Assembly (NCBI GenBank): GCA_946478845.1
Contig: CAMLDI010000004.1
Span: forward strand, 1 to 64,000
DNA length: 64,000 nucleotides
Reading direction: 5' to 3'
Origin: an uncultured Paenibacillaceae bacterium
GTDB taxonomy: Bacteria; Bacillota; Bacilli; Aneurinibacillales; Aneurinibacillaceae
Shown: positions 41,995-51,914 of the stretch, piece by piece
Layout: each line of letters opens with the position of its first letter
Numbering within the stretch: the stretch's first letter is position 1
Notes under the pieces: model-generated
The model's input: only the letters and a program-made list of their open reading frames with translations
The model's database searches: none
What the model was told of the DNA's origin: nothing
Made by a program: the position numbers and the translations under genes

Positions 41995-43029
41995 TTGAAA
42001 ATTTCTATTATTGGTGCCACCGGTTATAGTGGAGTTGAATTAATCCGAATTCTTCTCTCCCATCCGGTTGGTGAAATTGTTTCTGTTTATTCTAATTCAC
42101 AAGCGGGGAAAACCATTCAAGAAGTGTATCCCCATTTAAATACAATTTTCACAGAAGAATTGCAGGCGATCCATATTGAAAAAATCCAGGAAGAAGCAGA
42201 TGTAGTGTTCATTGCTACTCCTTCCGGGGTTAGCGGGAAGCTGGTTCCCCAATTAATGAATGGAACCTTAAAAATTATTGATTTATCCGGAGATTTACGT
42301 TTGGAAACGCCTGAGCTTTATACAAAATGGTACAACAAAGAAACCTCACCAAAAGAGGTGTTGGACCAGGCTGTTTATGGTTTAACTGAGTGGATGGGAG
42401 AGAAAGTGAAAGATGCAACCCTCCTCTCAAATCCAGGATGCTATCCTACAGCAACCTTACTGGCCCTCTTGCCTCTTCTAAAGGAAGGCTTAATTGATGA
42501 GAAATCCATTATAGTGGATGCTAAGTCAGGGGTAACCGGTGCAGGACGTTCTGTTTCTTTAGGTTCACATTTTTGTGAAGTGAATGAAAGCATTTCTGCG
42601 TACAAAGTGGCAAAACACCAGCATATTCCGGAAATTGAACAAACCCTTTCCCGTTTGACAGGAAAAGAGGCGTTGATTTCCTTTACGCCACACCTTGTCC
42701 CAATGAATCGGGGCATTCTATCTACCATTTATGCTTCTTTAATAGAAGGGGTGACAGAAGAACAGGTGACACAGGCATATAGCAATGCCTATGAAGAAAA
42801 ATATTTTGTCCGTTTGCGCCCAGGTGCCCATCCGAAAACGAAAGAAGTGACAGGCTCTAATTTCTGTGACATTGCCTGGCACGTAGATTCCCGTACCAAA
42901 CGGGTGGTTGTCCTTTCTGCCATTGATAATGTGGTAAAAGGCGCGGCAGGCCAGGCGGTACAAAATATGAATTTGATGTTTGGTTTGCCTGAAGATACAG
43001 GCTTAAAAATGGCTCCTGTTTATCCGTAA
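41995..43029 (+). CDS. argC: N-acetyl-gamma-glutamyl-phosphate reductase
   Basis: ArgC of 344 residues reduces N-acetylglutamyl phosphate to the semialdehyde with NADPH (third step of ornithine synthesis). The dinucleotide site is ISIIGATGYSGVELIRIL at the N-terminus; the catalytic Cys is in SNPGCYPTA, and the active-site His in PHLVPMNRGI. The start is TTG after GGGGGAAA. First gene of the arg operon; argB follows after 37 nt. Confidence 0.97.
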   Translation: MKISIIGATGYSGVELIRILLSHPVGEIVSVYSNSQAGKTIQEVYPHLNTIFTEELQAIHIEKIQEEADVVFIATPSGVSGKLVPQLMNGTLKIIDLSGDLRLETPELYTKWYNKETSPKEVLDQAVYGLTEWMGEKVKDATLLSNPGCYPTATLLALLPLLKEGLIDEKSIIVDAKSGVTGAGRSVSLGSHFCEVNESISAYKVAKHQHIPEIEQTLSRLTGKEALISFTPHLVPMNRGILSTIYASLIEGVTEEQVTQAYSNAYEEKYFVRLRPGAHPKTKEVTGSNFCDIAWHVDSRTKRVVVLSAIDNVVKGAAGQAVQNMNLMFGLPEDTGLKMAPVYP

Positions 43030-43066
43030 GTTTCCTGTAAATTTTTTAAGATATAGAAGGTGTACA

Positions 43067-43867
43067 ATGATGCAAAGATTAGTGATTAAATGTGGCGGTT
43101 CTACGCTGGATCGATTGCCCGCTTCTTTTTATCAAGATTTAGTGGACCTGGCGGGGCAGGGATGGGAGCCGGTGATTGTCCATGGCGGCGGCCCTGCAAT
43201 CTCCCGTACTTTAGAAAAAATGGGGATTGCCCCTCATTTTATTGACGGGTTGCGTGTCACTGATGAACCCACCTTAGAAGTGGTGAAAATGGTTCTTCTT
43301 GGCCAGACCAATAAACAGGTGGTTGGAAATTTGGAGTTGGCTGGGGGAAAGTCTGTAGGGATTAGCGGCATTGATGGTTCTGCCATTGAAGTGAGTGCAG
43401 GCCCTGCCCACCTTGGCTTTGTTGGTACTATTGAAAAAGTGCACCCCGCCCTTTTGGAAACTCTCTTAAAAGGCGGATACATACCTGTTGTTGCTCCTTT
43501 AGGGGTGGATGATAAAGGGCAGGTTTACAATATTAATGCAGATACGGCAGCAGGCGCTGTTGCCGGTTCTCTCGGGGTCGGCCAATTAGTGATGGTGACA
43601 GATGTCCCCGGAGTAATGAAAGAAATAGATGGGGAGAAAAAAGTATTGCCCCAGTTAACAGAAGTTGAGATTGAAGCCTTAATTGAATCTGGGGTGATTT
43701 ACGGAGGAATGATTCCCAAAGTGCGAGCTGCCCTGGATGCTTTAGGAAATGAAGTGAAAGAAGTTTTGATTATTAACGGCTATGAACCTGGCATCTTAAA
43801 ACAGGTAGCCAGTGGTGCAGCTGTAGGCACGAAAATTATGAAGAGTGGGGTGACCGCAAATGAGTAG
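43067..43867 (+). CDS. argB: Acetylglutamate kinase
   Basis: ArgB of 266 residues phosphorylates N-acetylglutamate. Motifs are IKCGGS at the N-terminus (phosphate-binding Lys/Gly), VIVHGGGPAIS, GLRVTDEPTLE and YNINADTAAGAVA, plus GGMIPKV near the C-terminus. It directly follows argC; in most Bacillales argJ lies between them. Its stop overlaps the argD start by 8 nt. Confidence 0.97.
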   Translation: MMQRLVIKCGGSTLDRLPASFYQDLVDLAGQGWEPVIVHGGGPAISRTLEKMGIAPHFIDGLRVTDEPTLEVVKMVLLGQTNKQVVGNLELAGGKSVGISGIDGSAIEVSAGPAHLGFVGTIEKVHPALLETLLKGGYIPVVAPLGVDDKGQVYNINADTAAGAVAGSLGVGQLVMVTDVPGVMKEIDGEKKVLPQLTEVEIEALIESGVIYGGMIPKVRAALDALGNEVKEVLIINGYEPGILKQVASGAAVGTKIMKSGVTANE

Positions 43868-45032
43868 CCTGTTTCCCAATTATGGACGTTGGCCAATCTC
43901 GATTGTAAAAGGGGAAGGAAATTATCTTTGGGATGAGCAAGGGAAACGATATCTGGACATGGTATCTGGTATTGCGGTAACATCTCTCGGAAATGTACCT
44001 CCAAAAGTAAAAGCAAAAGTACAGGAGCAATTAGATACCTTATGGCATTGTTCCAATCTCTTTAATATCCCCCGGCAAGAAGCTCTTGCTGATAAATTAG
44101 TGTCTCTTACCTGTGGCGACCGGGCTTTTTTCTGCAATAGCGGAGCGGAAGCCAACGAAGCGGCGATTAAATTAGCCCGCCGTTACGCTCAGCGGGTACT
44201 TAATGAAGACCGTTATGAAGTGATTACCTTTACCCAATCTTTCCACGGCAGAACCCTGGCAACCTTAACGGCAACAGGCCAGGACAAAGTTAAAGATGGA
44301 TTCGCTCCTCTGCCTGAAGGGTTTAAAACCGTTCCTTATAACGATGCAAAAGCATTGCGTGAAGCAATTACCGATAAAACCATTGCTATTATGTTGGAAA
44401 TGGTGCAGGGAGAAGGGGGCGTAAATCCTGCCGACCCCGCTTTTGTGGAAGAAATCAAAGCCCTTTGTGCTGAACATAACTTATTAATTATTGTCGATGA
44501 AGTACAAACAGGAATTGGCCGGACAGGCAAATGGTTTGCCTACCAGCATTTTGATGTGGAACCTGACATCATTACTATGGCGAAAGGATTGGGAAGCGGC
44601 TTCCCTATCGGTGCCATTGTGGGGAAAGAAAAACTGGCACCTGCATTTGGCCCAGGAACCCATGGCACAACCTTTGGCGGCAATCCTTTAGCATCCACCG
44701 CTGGATTGGCAACCTTAGAAACCATCGAAGAGGATGGATACATTCAAAAAGTAAATGAAATGGGAGAGTACCTGCGCACCCAATTGGAAGGGTTAAAAGC
44801 TTCCCATCCTAATATTCTTGATGTTCGAGGAAAAGGGTTAATTGTTGGCGTGGAAATGGATGCTCCTGTAGGGGATCTTGTGGCAGCTTTACGGGAAGAA
44901 GGGATCCTTTTACTCATGGCTGGCCCAAATGTGATTCGGATTTTGCCTCCCTTTACCATTACAGAAGAGGAAATTGATGAAGCTGTGCATGCTCTGGCAA
45001 GGGTTCTTGAAGGAAATCTGGCAGCAAGATGA
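43860..45032 (+). CDS. argD: Acetylornithine aminotransferase
   Basis: PLP-dependent class-III aminotransferase of 390 residues, converting N-acetylglutamate semialdehyde to N-acetylornithine. FFCNSGAEANEAAIKLAR binds the cofactor phosphate, LLIIVDEVQTGIGRTG holds the PLP-contacting Asp and ITMAKGLGSGFPIGA holds the Schiff-base Lys. Full family length. Translationally coupled to argB. Confidence 0.97.
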   Translation: MSSLFPNYGRWPISIVKGEGNYLWDEQGKRYLDMVSGIAVTSLGNVPPKVKAKVQEQLDTLWHCSNLFNIPRQEALADKLVSLTCGDRAFFCNSGAEANEAAIKLARRYAQRVLNEDRYEVITFTQSFHGRTLATLTATGQDKVKDGFAPLPEGFKTVPYNDAKALREAITDKTIAIMLEMVQGEGGVNPADPAFVEEIKALCAEHNLLIIVDEVQTGIGRTGKWFAYQHFDVEPDIITMAKGLGSGFPIGAIVGKEKLAPAFGPGTHGTTFGGNPLASTAGLATLETIEEDGYIQKVNEMGEYLRTQLEGLKASHPNILDVRGKGLIVGVEMDAPVGDLVAALREEGILLLMAGPNVIRILPPFTITEEEIDEAVHALARVLEGNLAAR

Positions 45033-45051
45033 TAAAAGGGAGTTGAGAGAG

Positions 45052-46131
45052 ATGAAGGGATACCTTGTGTTGAGCACCGGAGAAGTGTTTGAAGGGCACT
45101 GGTTTGGGGATGATACCGCCCGTACTGGAGAAGTGGTTTTTAATACAGGGATGACCGGATACCAGGAAGTCATGTCTGATCCTTCTTATGCAGGCCAGAT
45201 TGTGACATTTACCTATCCGCTCATCGGAAATTATGGAATAAATGATTTAGATTATGAAAGCATTCGCCCTGCTTGCCGGGGATTAATTGTGGGGGATTTA
45301 TGCGAAGAGCCTAGTCACTACCAATCAGGGGCTTCTTTAGGGGACATTGCAAAAAAATTCGGCATTGCAGGCCTTTCTGGCATTGATACAAGGGCCATCA
45401 CCCATATTGTGCGTACCCATGGGGAAGTGTATGGCCGATTGACCACTGACCTTGAGGAAGCAAAACAACCTCTTGCCCCTCAACCTTTGCATGGGTTGGT
45501 ACCTTCCGTTTCTGTCAGTGAATCCCAAACCTATGGATTAGAGAATCAAGGGCCAAAAGTGGCTTTAATTGATTTTGGTTATAAAAAGAATATTTTAGAA
45601 AGCCTTTTAAACGTTGGATGCCAGGTGACTGTTGTTCCTTACAGCGTGACAGTAAAAGACATCGATGCTTTAGGGTTGGATGGTGTATTCCTTTCTAATG
45701 GGCCTGGGGATCCCAAAGATTTGGAAGCCCAATTGCCTGAGTTAAAATCCATTATCGAAAAATACCCAACCATGGGAATCTGCCTTGGGCACCAATTGAT
45801 TTCCTTGATTTTTGGTTGTGATACGGAACGTTTGCCTTATGGGCATCGGGGCGCCAACCATCCTGTTAAAGATTTGCGGACAGGAAAAGTGTTTATCACC
45901 TCACAAAATCATGGCTATGTGGTAAAAGAAGAGTCTCTGGAAGGGGCTCCTTTGCGCATGACCTTCCGCAATGTGAATGATAAATCAACAGAAGGGGTAG
46001 AGCACGAAACCCTGCCTATTTTCTCTGTACAATTCCATCCGGAAGCCCATCCAGGACCTAGTGACACCACTTATTTATTTCATCAATTTGTGCAACAATG
46101 CCAGGCGACAGGAGAGAAGAGCTATGCCTAA
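45052..46131 (+). CDS. carA: Carbamoyl-phosphate synthase small subunit (arginine type)
   Basis: Glutamine amidotransferase subunit, 359 residues, which supplies ammonia to CarB. The N-terminal domain starts GYLVLSTGEVFEGHWFG; the class-I amidotransferase domain has the nucleophile Cys in MGICLGHQL and the His/Glu in QFHPEAHPGP. The ATG at 45052 lies behind AAAGGGAG; an in-frame start at 44974 is inside argD. Location in the arg operon marks it as the arginine-specific enzyme. Confidence 0.97.
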   Translation: MKGYLVLSTGEVFEGHWFGDDTARTGEVVFNTGMTGYQEVMSDPSYAGQIVTFTYPLIGNYGINDLDYESIRPACRGLIVGDLCEEPSHYQSGASLGDIAKKFGIAGLSGIDTRAITHIVRTHGEVYGRLTTDLEEAKQPLAPQPLHGLVPSVSVSESQTYGLENQGPKVALIDFGYKKNILESLLNVGCQVTVVPYSVTVKDIDALGLDGVFLSNGPGDPKDLEAQLPELKSIIEKYPTMGICLGHQLISLIFGCDTERLPYGHRGANHPVKDLRTGKVFITSQNHGYVVKEESLEGAPLRMTFRNVNDKSTEGVEHETLPIFSVQFHPEAHPGPSDTTYLFHQFVQQCQATGEKSYA

Positions 46132-49100
46132 ATTACCTGATATTCATCGCGTGTTAGTCATCGGTTCTGGCGCCATTGTTATTGGCCAGGCCGCAGAATT
46201 TGACTATGCTGGCGCCCAGGCTTGTTTAGCCCTGCGTGAGGAAGGCGTCGAAGTTATTCTTGTAAACAACAACCCGGCTACCATTATGACTGACGAAGAA
46301 GTGGCTGACCGGATTTATATGGAACCACTCACTGTGGAAGCCCTGGAAAAAATCATTGCCAAAGAGCGCCCTGACGGAATTCTTCCTACCCTGGGGGGAC
46401 AAACAGGATTAAACCTGGCAGTGGAATTGGCCAAAGCAGGCATCCTGGAAAAATACAATGTAAAATTGTTAGGCACACCCCTTGATACCATTATCAAAGG
46501 GGAAGACCGGGAAGAATTTAAGAAAATGATGCAAGACATCGGGGAACCTGTTCCTGAAAGTAAAACGGTGAACACGGTGGAAGATGCGGTGGCTTTTGCC
46601 AACAGCATTGGTTTTCCTGTGATTGTACGCCCAGCCTATACCCTTGGCGGTGCAGGGGGCGGGATTGCCGAAAATGAGGAAGAGTTGCGGGTGGTTGCCA
46701 AGCGGGGTCTCGCCGCTAGCCCCATTACTCAGGTTCTCATTGAACGCAGTGTAAAAGGGTGGAAAGAGATTGAATATGAAGTCATGCGGGATGCCAACGA
46801 CACCTGCATTATTGTATGTAACATGGAAAACTTTGATCCTGTAGGCATACATACAGGGGATTCTATTGTCTTCGCCCCGTCTCAAACCTTGACGGACCGC
46901 CAGTACCAGATGCTTCGTTCCGTTTCCTGTAAAGTCATTCGTTCCCTGGGAGTTGTGGGGGGATGTAATATTCAGTTTGCACTGGATCCTCACAGTGAAC
47001 AATACTATCTCATTGAGGTAAATCCACGGGTAAGCCGTTCCTCTGCCCTTGCTTCTAAAGCAACAGGGTATCCTATTGCCCGTACAGCGGCCAAGTTAGC
47101 CCTGGGGTACCACCTGGATGAAGTGGTGAATCCCATTACCGGTTATACCTATGCTAGCTTTGAACCTGCCATTGACTATATCGTGGCAAAAATTCCACGC
47201 TGGCCTTTTGATAAGTTCCCTCATGCCGACCGTTCCCTTGGTACCCAGATGAAAGCGACCGGGGAAGTGATGTCCATTGACCGTACCCTGGAAGGGGCAT
47301 TATTGAAAGGGGTACGTTCTTTAGAAATTGGGGTCCAGCATATTGAATTAAATTACTTGAAAGAGTTCTCCCAGGATGAAATTTTAGCTGTGTTAAAAGA
47401 TGCCACAGACCAGCGCCTCTTCTACATTGCAGAAGCCATGCGCCGGGGCATGACCGTAGATGAAATCCATGAGATTACCAAAGTGGACCGGTTCTTCCTT
47501 CGGGCAATCCGCCGCATCATCCATATTGAAGAACAGCTTAAAGAAAAATCATGGGAAACCATCGAGCAAGAAACCATTAAAGAAGCCAAATTACGGGGCT
47601 TATCTGATGCCACCATTGCCAACCTTTGCGGGGTAAGCTTTGAAGAAGTCCGTGAAAAGCAACAACAATGGGGCATGAATCCTGCTTATAAATTGGTTGA
47701 TACTTGTGCCGCTGAGTTTGTGGCAGCGACACCATACTATTATTCCACCTGGCAGGGGAATGATGAGGTGCCTGTGAAGAAAGAAGGGCGCAAAGTCCTT
47801 GTTCTTGGTTCCGGCCCCATTCGCATTGGCCAGGGGATTGAGTTTGACTATTGCTCCGTTCATGCAGCCAAATCCTTGCGCCGCCAGGGAATTCAGGCAG
47901 TAGTCATCAACAACAACCCGGAAACCGTATCTACGGACTTTAACACCGCAGACCAGCTGTATTTTGAACCATTGGCCTTAGAAGACGTATTAAACGTCAT
48001 CGAAAAAGAACAGGTTGATGGAGTGATGGTGCAATTTGGCGGGCAAACTGCCATTAACCTAGCTGCCAAATTAGAAAAAGCCGGGGTTAAGGTATACGGG
48101 ACTTCTGTAGAGGCTATTGATGCGGTTGAAGACCGGGAACTGTTCTATGATATGCTGCGGAAATTGAATATCCCTCACATTCCTGGTGAAGGGGTAAACA
48201 GCCAGCAAGGATCCCACCTGGTAGCAGAAGAAATCGGCTATCCTGTCCTTATTCGCCCTTCTTATGTCATTGGGGGCCGGGGCATGGCAGTTCTGAACAG
48301 TCCGGAAGAACTGGACCAATACTTTACAGATTGGGAACGATATACTTCAGCGGGAGCTTTATTCCCACTGTTGATTGATAAATACGTATCTGGTATGGAA
48401 GTAGAAGTAGACGCCATCTGTGATGGTAAGGATGTGCTGATTCCTGGCATCTTCCAACATATTGAACGGGCTGGGGTTCACTCTGGCGATAGTATGGCCA
48501 TCTTCCCATCTCCCCACTTAACGGCAGAACAACGGAAAGAAATTGCGAAATACGCAGCCATGATTGCCAAAGAAATGAAAGCCGTTGGATTAATTAACAT
48601 CCAATTGGTCATTGATAAAGAGGGAACCATTTATGTACTGGAAGTTAATCCACGGGCTTCCCGTACCGTACCTATTGTCAGCAAAGTAACCAGTGTTCCA
48701 ATGGTTGCCCTGGCAACCCGGGCACAAATGGGAGAAAAACTGGCTGATATGGGATACGGCACAGGGTTAATGAAACGAATCTCTTTCTATGCGGTGAAAG
48801 CCCCTGTGTTCTCTACCATCAAATTAAATGGGGTAGACCCGGCTCTTGGGCCAGAAATGAAATCCACCGGGGAAGTCATTGGCCTTTCCTACTCCGTGGA
48901 TGAGGCAATTGGAAAAGCCATCGCCTGGAAAGATGGGGTTTGTGAATGGTTGCAGGAAGGGGATACCTTATTGATTTCCCTTTCTGATCAAGATAAAGAG
49001 GATTTTGTTCCTCATATTGGCGGGTTAAAAGAATTGAACTTGAACATTTTGGCTACACCTGGGACTGCAGAATTCCTGAAAGGTTATGGGTTGCAGATTG

Positions 49101-49366
49101 GGGAAGTGATTGATTCCAAAGAACGGGTTCGGGAAATCTGTACCCAACAACAGGTGAAAGCCTTCGTAAATACGCCAACCCTTGGCAACAAGCGGGGGCG
49201 TTTCGGATTTGAATTAAGACAGTTGGCCCTGGCTTTCAATATTCCGTGTTTTACCTTCCTGGATACCTTTGCTTCTTATTTGGATGTGCACGGATTTGTT
49301 CCAGGAGAAGCCGTTGATTTAGGGAAGTATCTTGCCGGGGAAACGAGAAAGGAGCCGATCGCATGA
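46124..49366 (+). CDS. carB: Carbamoyl-phosphate synthase large subunit (arginine type)
   Basis: CarB of 1080 residues with two homologous ATP-grasp halves: the first begins RVLVIGSGAIVIGQAAEFDYAGAQAC, the second KVLVLGSGPIRIGQGIEFDYCSVHAA near residue 555. The C-terminal MGS-like regulatory domain starts near 930. Acts with CarA to make carbamoyl phosphate from bicarbonate, glutamine nitrogen and 2 ATP. The start at 46124 overlaps the carA stop by 8 nt. Full length. Confidence 0.98.
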   Translation: MPKLPDIHRVLVIGSGAIVIGQAAEFDYAGAQACLALREEGVEVILVNNNPATIMTDEEVADRIYMEPLTVEALEKIIAKERPDGILPTLGGQTGLNLAVELAKAGILEKYNVKLLGTPLDTIIKGEDREEFKKMMQDIGEPVPESKTVNTVEDAVAFANSIGFPVIVRPAYTLGGAGGGIAENEEELRVVAKRGLAASPITQVLIERSVKGWKEIEYEVMRDANDTCIIVCNMENFDPVGIHTGDSIVFAPSQTLTDRQYQMLRSVSCKVIRSLGVVGGCNIQFALDPHSEQYYLIEVNPRVSRSSALASKATGYPIARTAAKLALGYHLDEVVNPITGYTYASFEPAIDYIVAKIPRWPFDKFPHADRSLGTQMKATGEVMSIDRTLEGALLKGVRSLEIGVQHIELNYLKEFSQDEILAVLKDATDQRLFYIAEAMRRGMTVDEIHEITKVDRFFLRAIRRIIHIEEQLKEKSWETIEQETIKEAKLRGLSDATIANLCGVSFEEVREKQQQWGMNPAYKLVDTCAAEFVAATPYYYSTWQGNDEVPVKKEGRKVLVLGSGPIRIGQGIEFDYCSVHAAKSLRRQGIQAVVINNNPETVSTDFNTADQLYFEPLALEDVLNVIEKEQVDGVMVQFGGQTAINLAAKLEKAGVKVYGTSVEAIDAVEDRELFYDMLRKLNIPHIPGEGVNSQQGSHLVAEEIGYPVLIRPSYVIGGRGMAVLNSPEELDQYFTDWERYTSAGALFPLLIDKYVSGMEVEVDAICDGKDVLIPGIFQHIERAGVHSGDSMAIFPSPHLTAEQRKEIAKYAAMIAKEMKAVGLINIQLVIDKEGTIYVLEVNPRASRTVPIVSKVTSVPMVALATRAQMGEKLADMGYGTGLMKRISFYAVKAPVFSTIKLNGVDPALGPEMKSTGEVIGLSYSVDEAIGKAIAWKDGVCEWLQEGDTLLISLSDQDKEDFVPHIGGLKELNLNILATPGTAEFLKGYGLQIGEVIDSKERVREICTQQQVKAFVNTPTLGNKRGRFGFELRQLALAFNIPCFTFLDTFASYLDVHGFVPGEAVDLGKYLAGETRKEPIA

Positions 49367-50331
49367 GCATGGATAAAAGTATGATCGCTGCACAATTAAA
49401 AGGCCGTGATTTTCTTACGCTAGAAGATTTCACAAAAGAAGAATTGACGTATTTATTGGATTTGGCTGCGCAATTGAAAAAGGAACAAAAAGAAGGGATT
49501 CCCCATCCACACCTGGCAGGGAAAACCCTGGGGATGATTTTCGAAAAATCTTCTACCCGTACCCGTGTTTCTTTTGAAGTGGGGATGTATCAATTAGGCG
49601 GGATTGGCATGTTTTTAAGCAGCCGGGATTTGCAAATTGGCCGTGGGGAACCCATTCCAGATACAGCGCGAGTTCTTTCCCGTTACCTGGATGGGATTAT
49701 GATTCGTACTTTCTCACAGGACATGGTGGCTGAATTAGCTGAATATGCTTCCATTCCGATTATCAATGGATTAACGGATAAGCATCACCCTTGCCAGATC
49801 ATGGCCGATTTCCAAACCATCATTGAGCAAAAAGGCTCTTTGGAAGGGCTGAAATTGGTCTATATAGGGGATGGCAACAATATGGCCCATTCCTATATGG
49901 TGGGTGCAGCCATTATGGGGATGGACGTAGCCATTGCATCACCAGAAGGATATATGCCTGCTCCAGATGTCACTGAGTTAACATTGAAACTTGCTGAGAA
50001 ATCTGGCAGCAAAGTCCTGATTACAACAGATCCCAAGAAAGCCGTTGCAGGTGCTGACGTGATTTGCACCGACGTATGGGCAAGCATGGGACAGGAAGCC
50101 GAACAAAAAGAACGGGAAGGGAAGTTCAAAGGCTTCCAAGTGAATGAAGAGTTAGTGAGCGTTGCAAAACCTGACTACATGTTCTTGCACTGCTTGCCAG
50201 CACACCGTGGTGAAGAGGTATCTGCGGGAGTAATTGACGGACCTCATTCCGTAATTTTTGATGAAGCGGAAAACAGGTTGCATGCACAAAAAGCAGTGAT
50301 GGTGGCTACCATGGGTTCTGGACTTAAGTAA
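49363..50331 (+). CDS. argF: Ornithine carbamoyltransferase
   Basis: ArgF of 322 residues joins ornithine and carbamoyl phosphate to citrulline. The carbamoyl-phosphate site is FEKSSTRTRVSFE; HHPCQIMADFQT and the ornithine-binding HCLPAHRGEEV are also present. The start overlaps the carB stop (ATGA). It closes the operon and is followed by a strong terminator. Its place next to carAB suggests the anabolic enzyme rather than the catabolic ArcB. Confidence 0.97.
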   Translation: MSMDKSMIAAQLKGRDFLTLEDFTKEELTYLLDLAAQLKKEQKEGIPHPHLAGKTLGMIFEKSSTRTRVSFEVGMYQLGGIGMFLSSRDLQIGRGEPIPDTARVLSRYLDGIMIRTFSQDMVAELAEYASIPIINGLTDKHHPCQIMADFQTIIEQKGSLEGLKLVYIGDGNNMAHSYMVGAAIMGMDVAIASPEGYMPAPDVTELTLKLAEKSGSKVLITTDPKKAVAGADVICTDVWASMGQEAEQKEREGKFKGFQVNEELVSVAKPDYMFLHCLPAHRGEEVSAGVIDGPHSVIFDEAENRLHAQKAVMVATMGSGLK

Positions 50332-50340
50332 TTGTATATG

Positions 50341-50386
50341 AAAAGACACGGTTTGCCGGGCAACTTCCCGGTACCGTGTCTTTTTT
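50341..50386 (+). terminator. Terminator of the arg operon
   Basis: AAAAGACACGG...CCGTGTCTTTTTT outer stem with an inner CCGGG/CCCGG stem. Confidence 0.95.
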
Positions 50387-50413
50387 GTATATGGTGTGTG
50401 CCCCTTTTGCGCT

Positions 50414-50528
50414 CCTTATCACCTTTATCCCCATGGGTCAGGACAGCTCGTAAGAGCTGGGGAGTGTGACTCAATGTCATACTTTATCATCTTTATCCCC
50501 TTAATTCAGGTATAGCTCGTAAGAGCTG
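50414..50528 (+). repeat. Two tandem copies of the dispersed repeat
   Basis: Copies start at 50414 and 50481, 67 bp apart. Each reads TTATCAYCTTTATCCCC-N-TCAGG and then AGCTCGTAAGAGCT, a hairpin with a GTAA loop. They lie between the argF terminator and the stop codon of the convergent beta-propeller gene. Confidence 0.9.
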
Positions 50529-50529
50529 C

Positions 50530-51789
50530 TTACATTTTAACGTATAAGTATAAGTTTGAGGGGGACCGATGGTGCCTCTTTTTATTGTAGAAAACCGGAG
50601 GACCATCAACATTTTTTAACCAACGGTGTTCGGGGCCTTTAATCCCATCTTTTACCCATATATCACCCCTGTTTCCCCAGCCAGTTGTCCTGAGCCAGGT
50701 AATATATGATCCAATAACCTGTGGTTCTCCATCAAGTTCATGTTTCTTAGGAAAGGTAATCTGTTTTTGTTCACCGGCCTTTATGTTTATGGCATATAAA
50801 GACGGAAACACAGGTGGAACCGGCCCTTCTTTCCACTCCTTGATTTCTTTTGCACGGGCAACAATTAATTGATCTGGAGAGAACCAATCTAACCCAAGGT
50901 CAATATATCCTTTAGGAGTAAATTCTTTTCCTTTATTCGTAGCAGGAATGTCCAACAGGGTGGTTCTTTTGTTATCGATAAAATATCTTCCCTCACCATT
51001 AATGAAGGCTAGCTGATTTTTGGCAGGAGCCCATTTTATCCATTCTTTATTTCCAAGCATTTTTCCAACAACCTGAAAATGGTTTCCTGTTTCCGATAGG
51101 ATGCAAAGTGTGTTGCTATCCGCGGACATGGCTGCAGTGGGGGTTGCCAGAAAACTAACCCATCTTCCGTCAGGACTCCACTGAAAATATTCAGCATCAA
51201 TCGCAAATAGGCCACTTTCACTTGTTTGAATGGTGTAAAAAGGTTTTATTTTGTCTGTATCAAGATTAGCATCCGCAGGGACTTTAAAAAGTTGAACAGG
51301 TTCCCATCCTGTAGGAAGCAAATTAGATTGTGATGATACGATAAATTCTTTTCCGTTGGGAAACCATGCGAAATCACTAACACCGAGAGAAACATTCTCG
51401 AACCCTTGTGGGCGTGCATTCTTTGTTTTTGTAACATTTAGTACCCCATTTATAGTGTAAGCTAGTTGATTTGAAATTGGGGACCATTTAAAATTTCTTG
51501 TTTCATGTTTTGGATATGGCTGATAGCTTTCCTTTTGCTTTGTATCATAAATATATAAGTATGTTTTTTCTTCATTTTTATCTCCATCTAAATAGGCAAT
51601 AAACCGGCCATCTTTTGACCACTGGGGAGAATAAACATACCGACCCGAGGTAAGTTGTATTTCTTTATCTCCCTCTTTGATCCATAAATTATGGTCTCTA
51701 ATAAAAGCAGCTTTAAGGGGAACTTCAGCAGAAACATTTGATGCAAAAATAAAACTGAAACATAGTATTAGTAAAATCCGAATTCCCAT
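50530..51789 (-). CDS. Secreted TolB-like beta-propeller protein
   Basis: Exported protein of 419 residues: signal peptide ending near NVSAEV, then repeated TolB/PD40-type blades such as SPQWSKDGRFIAYLDG, FKWSPISNQLAYTI, FAWFPNGKEFIVSS, FQWSPDGRWVSFLA and IKWAPAKNQLAFING. Such propellers bind proteins or ligands; no catalytic domain is attached. The start at 51789 follows GGGAGGGA. Its stop codon abuts a copy of the dispersed repeat. Substrate or partner unknown. Confidence 0.85.
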   Translation of the reverse strand: MGIRILLILCFSFIFASNVSAEVPLKAAFIRDHNLWIKEGDKEIQLTSGRYVYSPQWSKDGRFIAYLDGDKNEEKTYLYIYDTKQKESYQPYPKHETRNFKWSPISNQLAYTINGVLNVTKTKNARPQGFENVSLGVSDFAWFPNGKEFIVSSQSNLLPTGWEPVQLFKVPADANLDTDKIKPFYTIQTSESGLFAIDAEYFQWSPDGRWVSFLATPTAAMSADSNTLCILSETGNHFQVVGKMLGNKEWIKWAPAKNQLAFINGEGRYFIDNKRTTLLDIPATNKGKEFTPKGYIDLGLDWFSPDQLIVARAKEIKEWKEGPVPPVFPSLYAINIKAGEQKQITFPKKHELDGEPQVIGSYITWLRTTGWGNRGDIWVKDGIKGPEHRWLKNVDGPPVFYNKKRHHRSPSNLYLYVKM

Positions 51790-51848
51790 AAACAATCCCT
51801 CCCTCACATAGGTTGTCCGTATTAATGGATAAAGCTTAAATCCATTTA

Positions 51849-51898
51849 TTTACATAAGGACTAATGTTTGTTATAATATAAATAAGAACAAATGTTCT
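51849..51898 (+). promoter_or_regulatory. Promoter with LexA-type (SOS) operator
   Basis: TTTACA (51849-51854) and TATAAT (51872-51877) are separated by exactly 17 nt. AGAACAAATGTTCT at 51885-51898 contains an intact GAAC-N4-GTTC and matches the B. subtilis LexA/DinR consensus CGAACRNRYGTTYC at 12 of 14, right at the expected transcription start. Confidence 0.75.
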
Positions 51899-51914
51899 AA
51901 TGGGGGCGGGTAAT

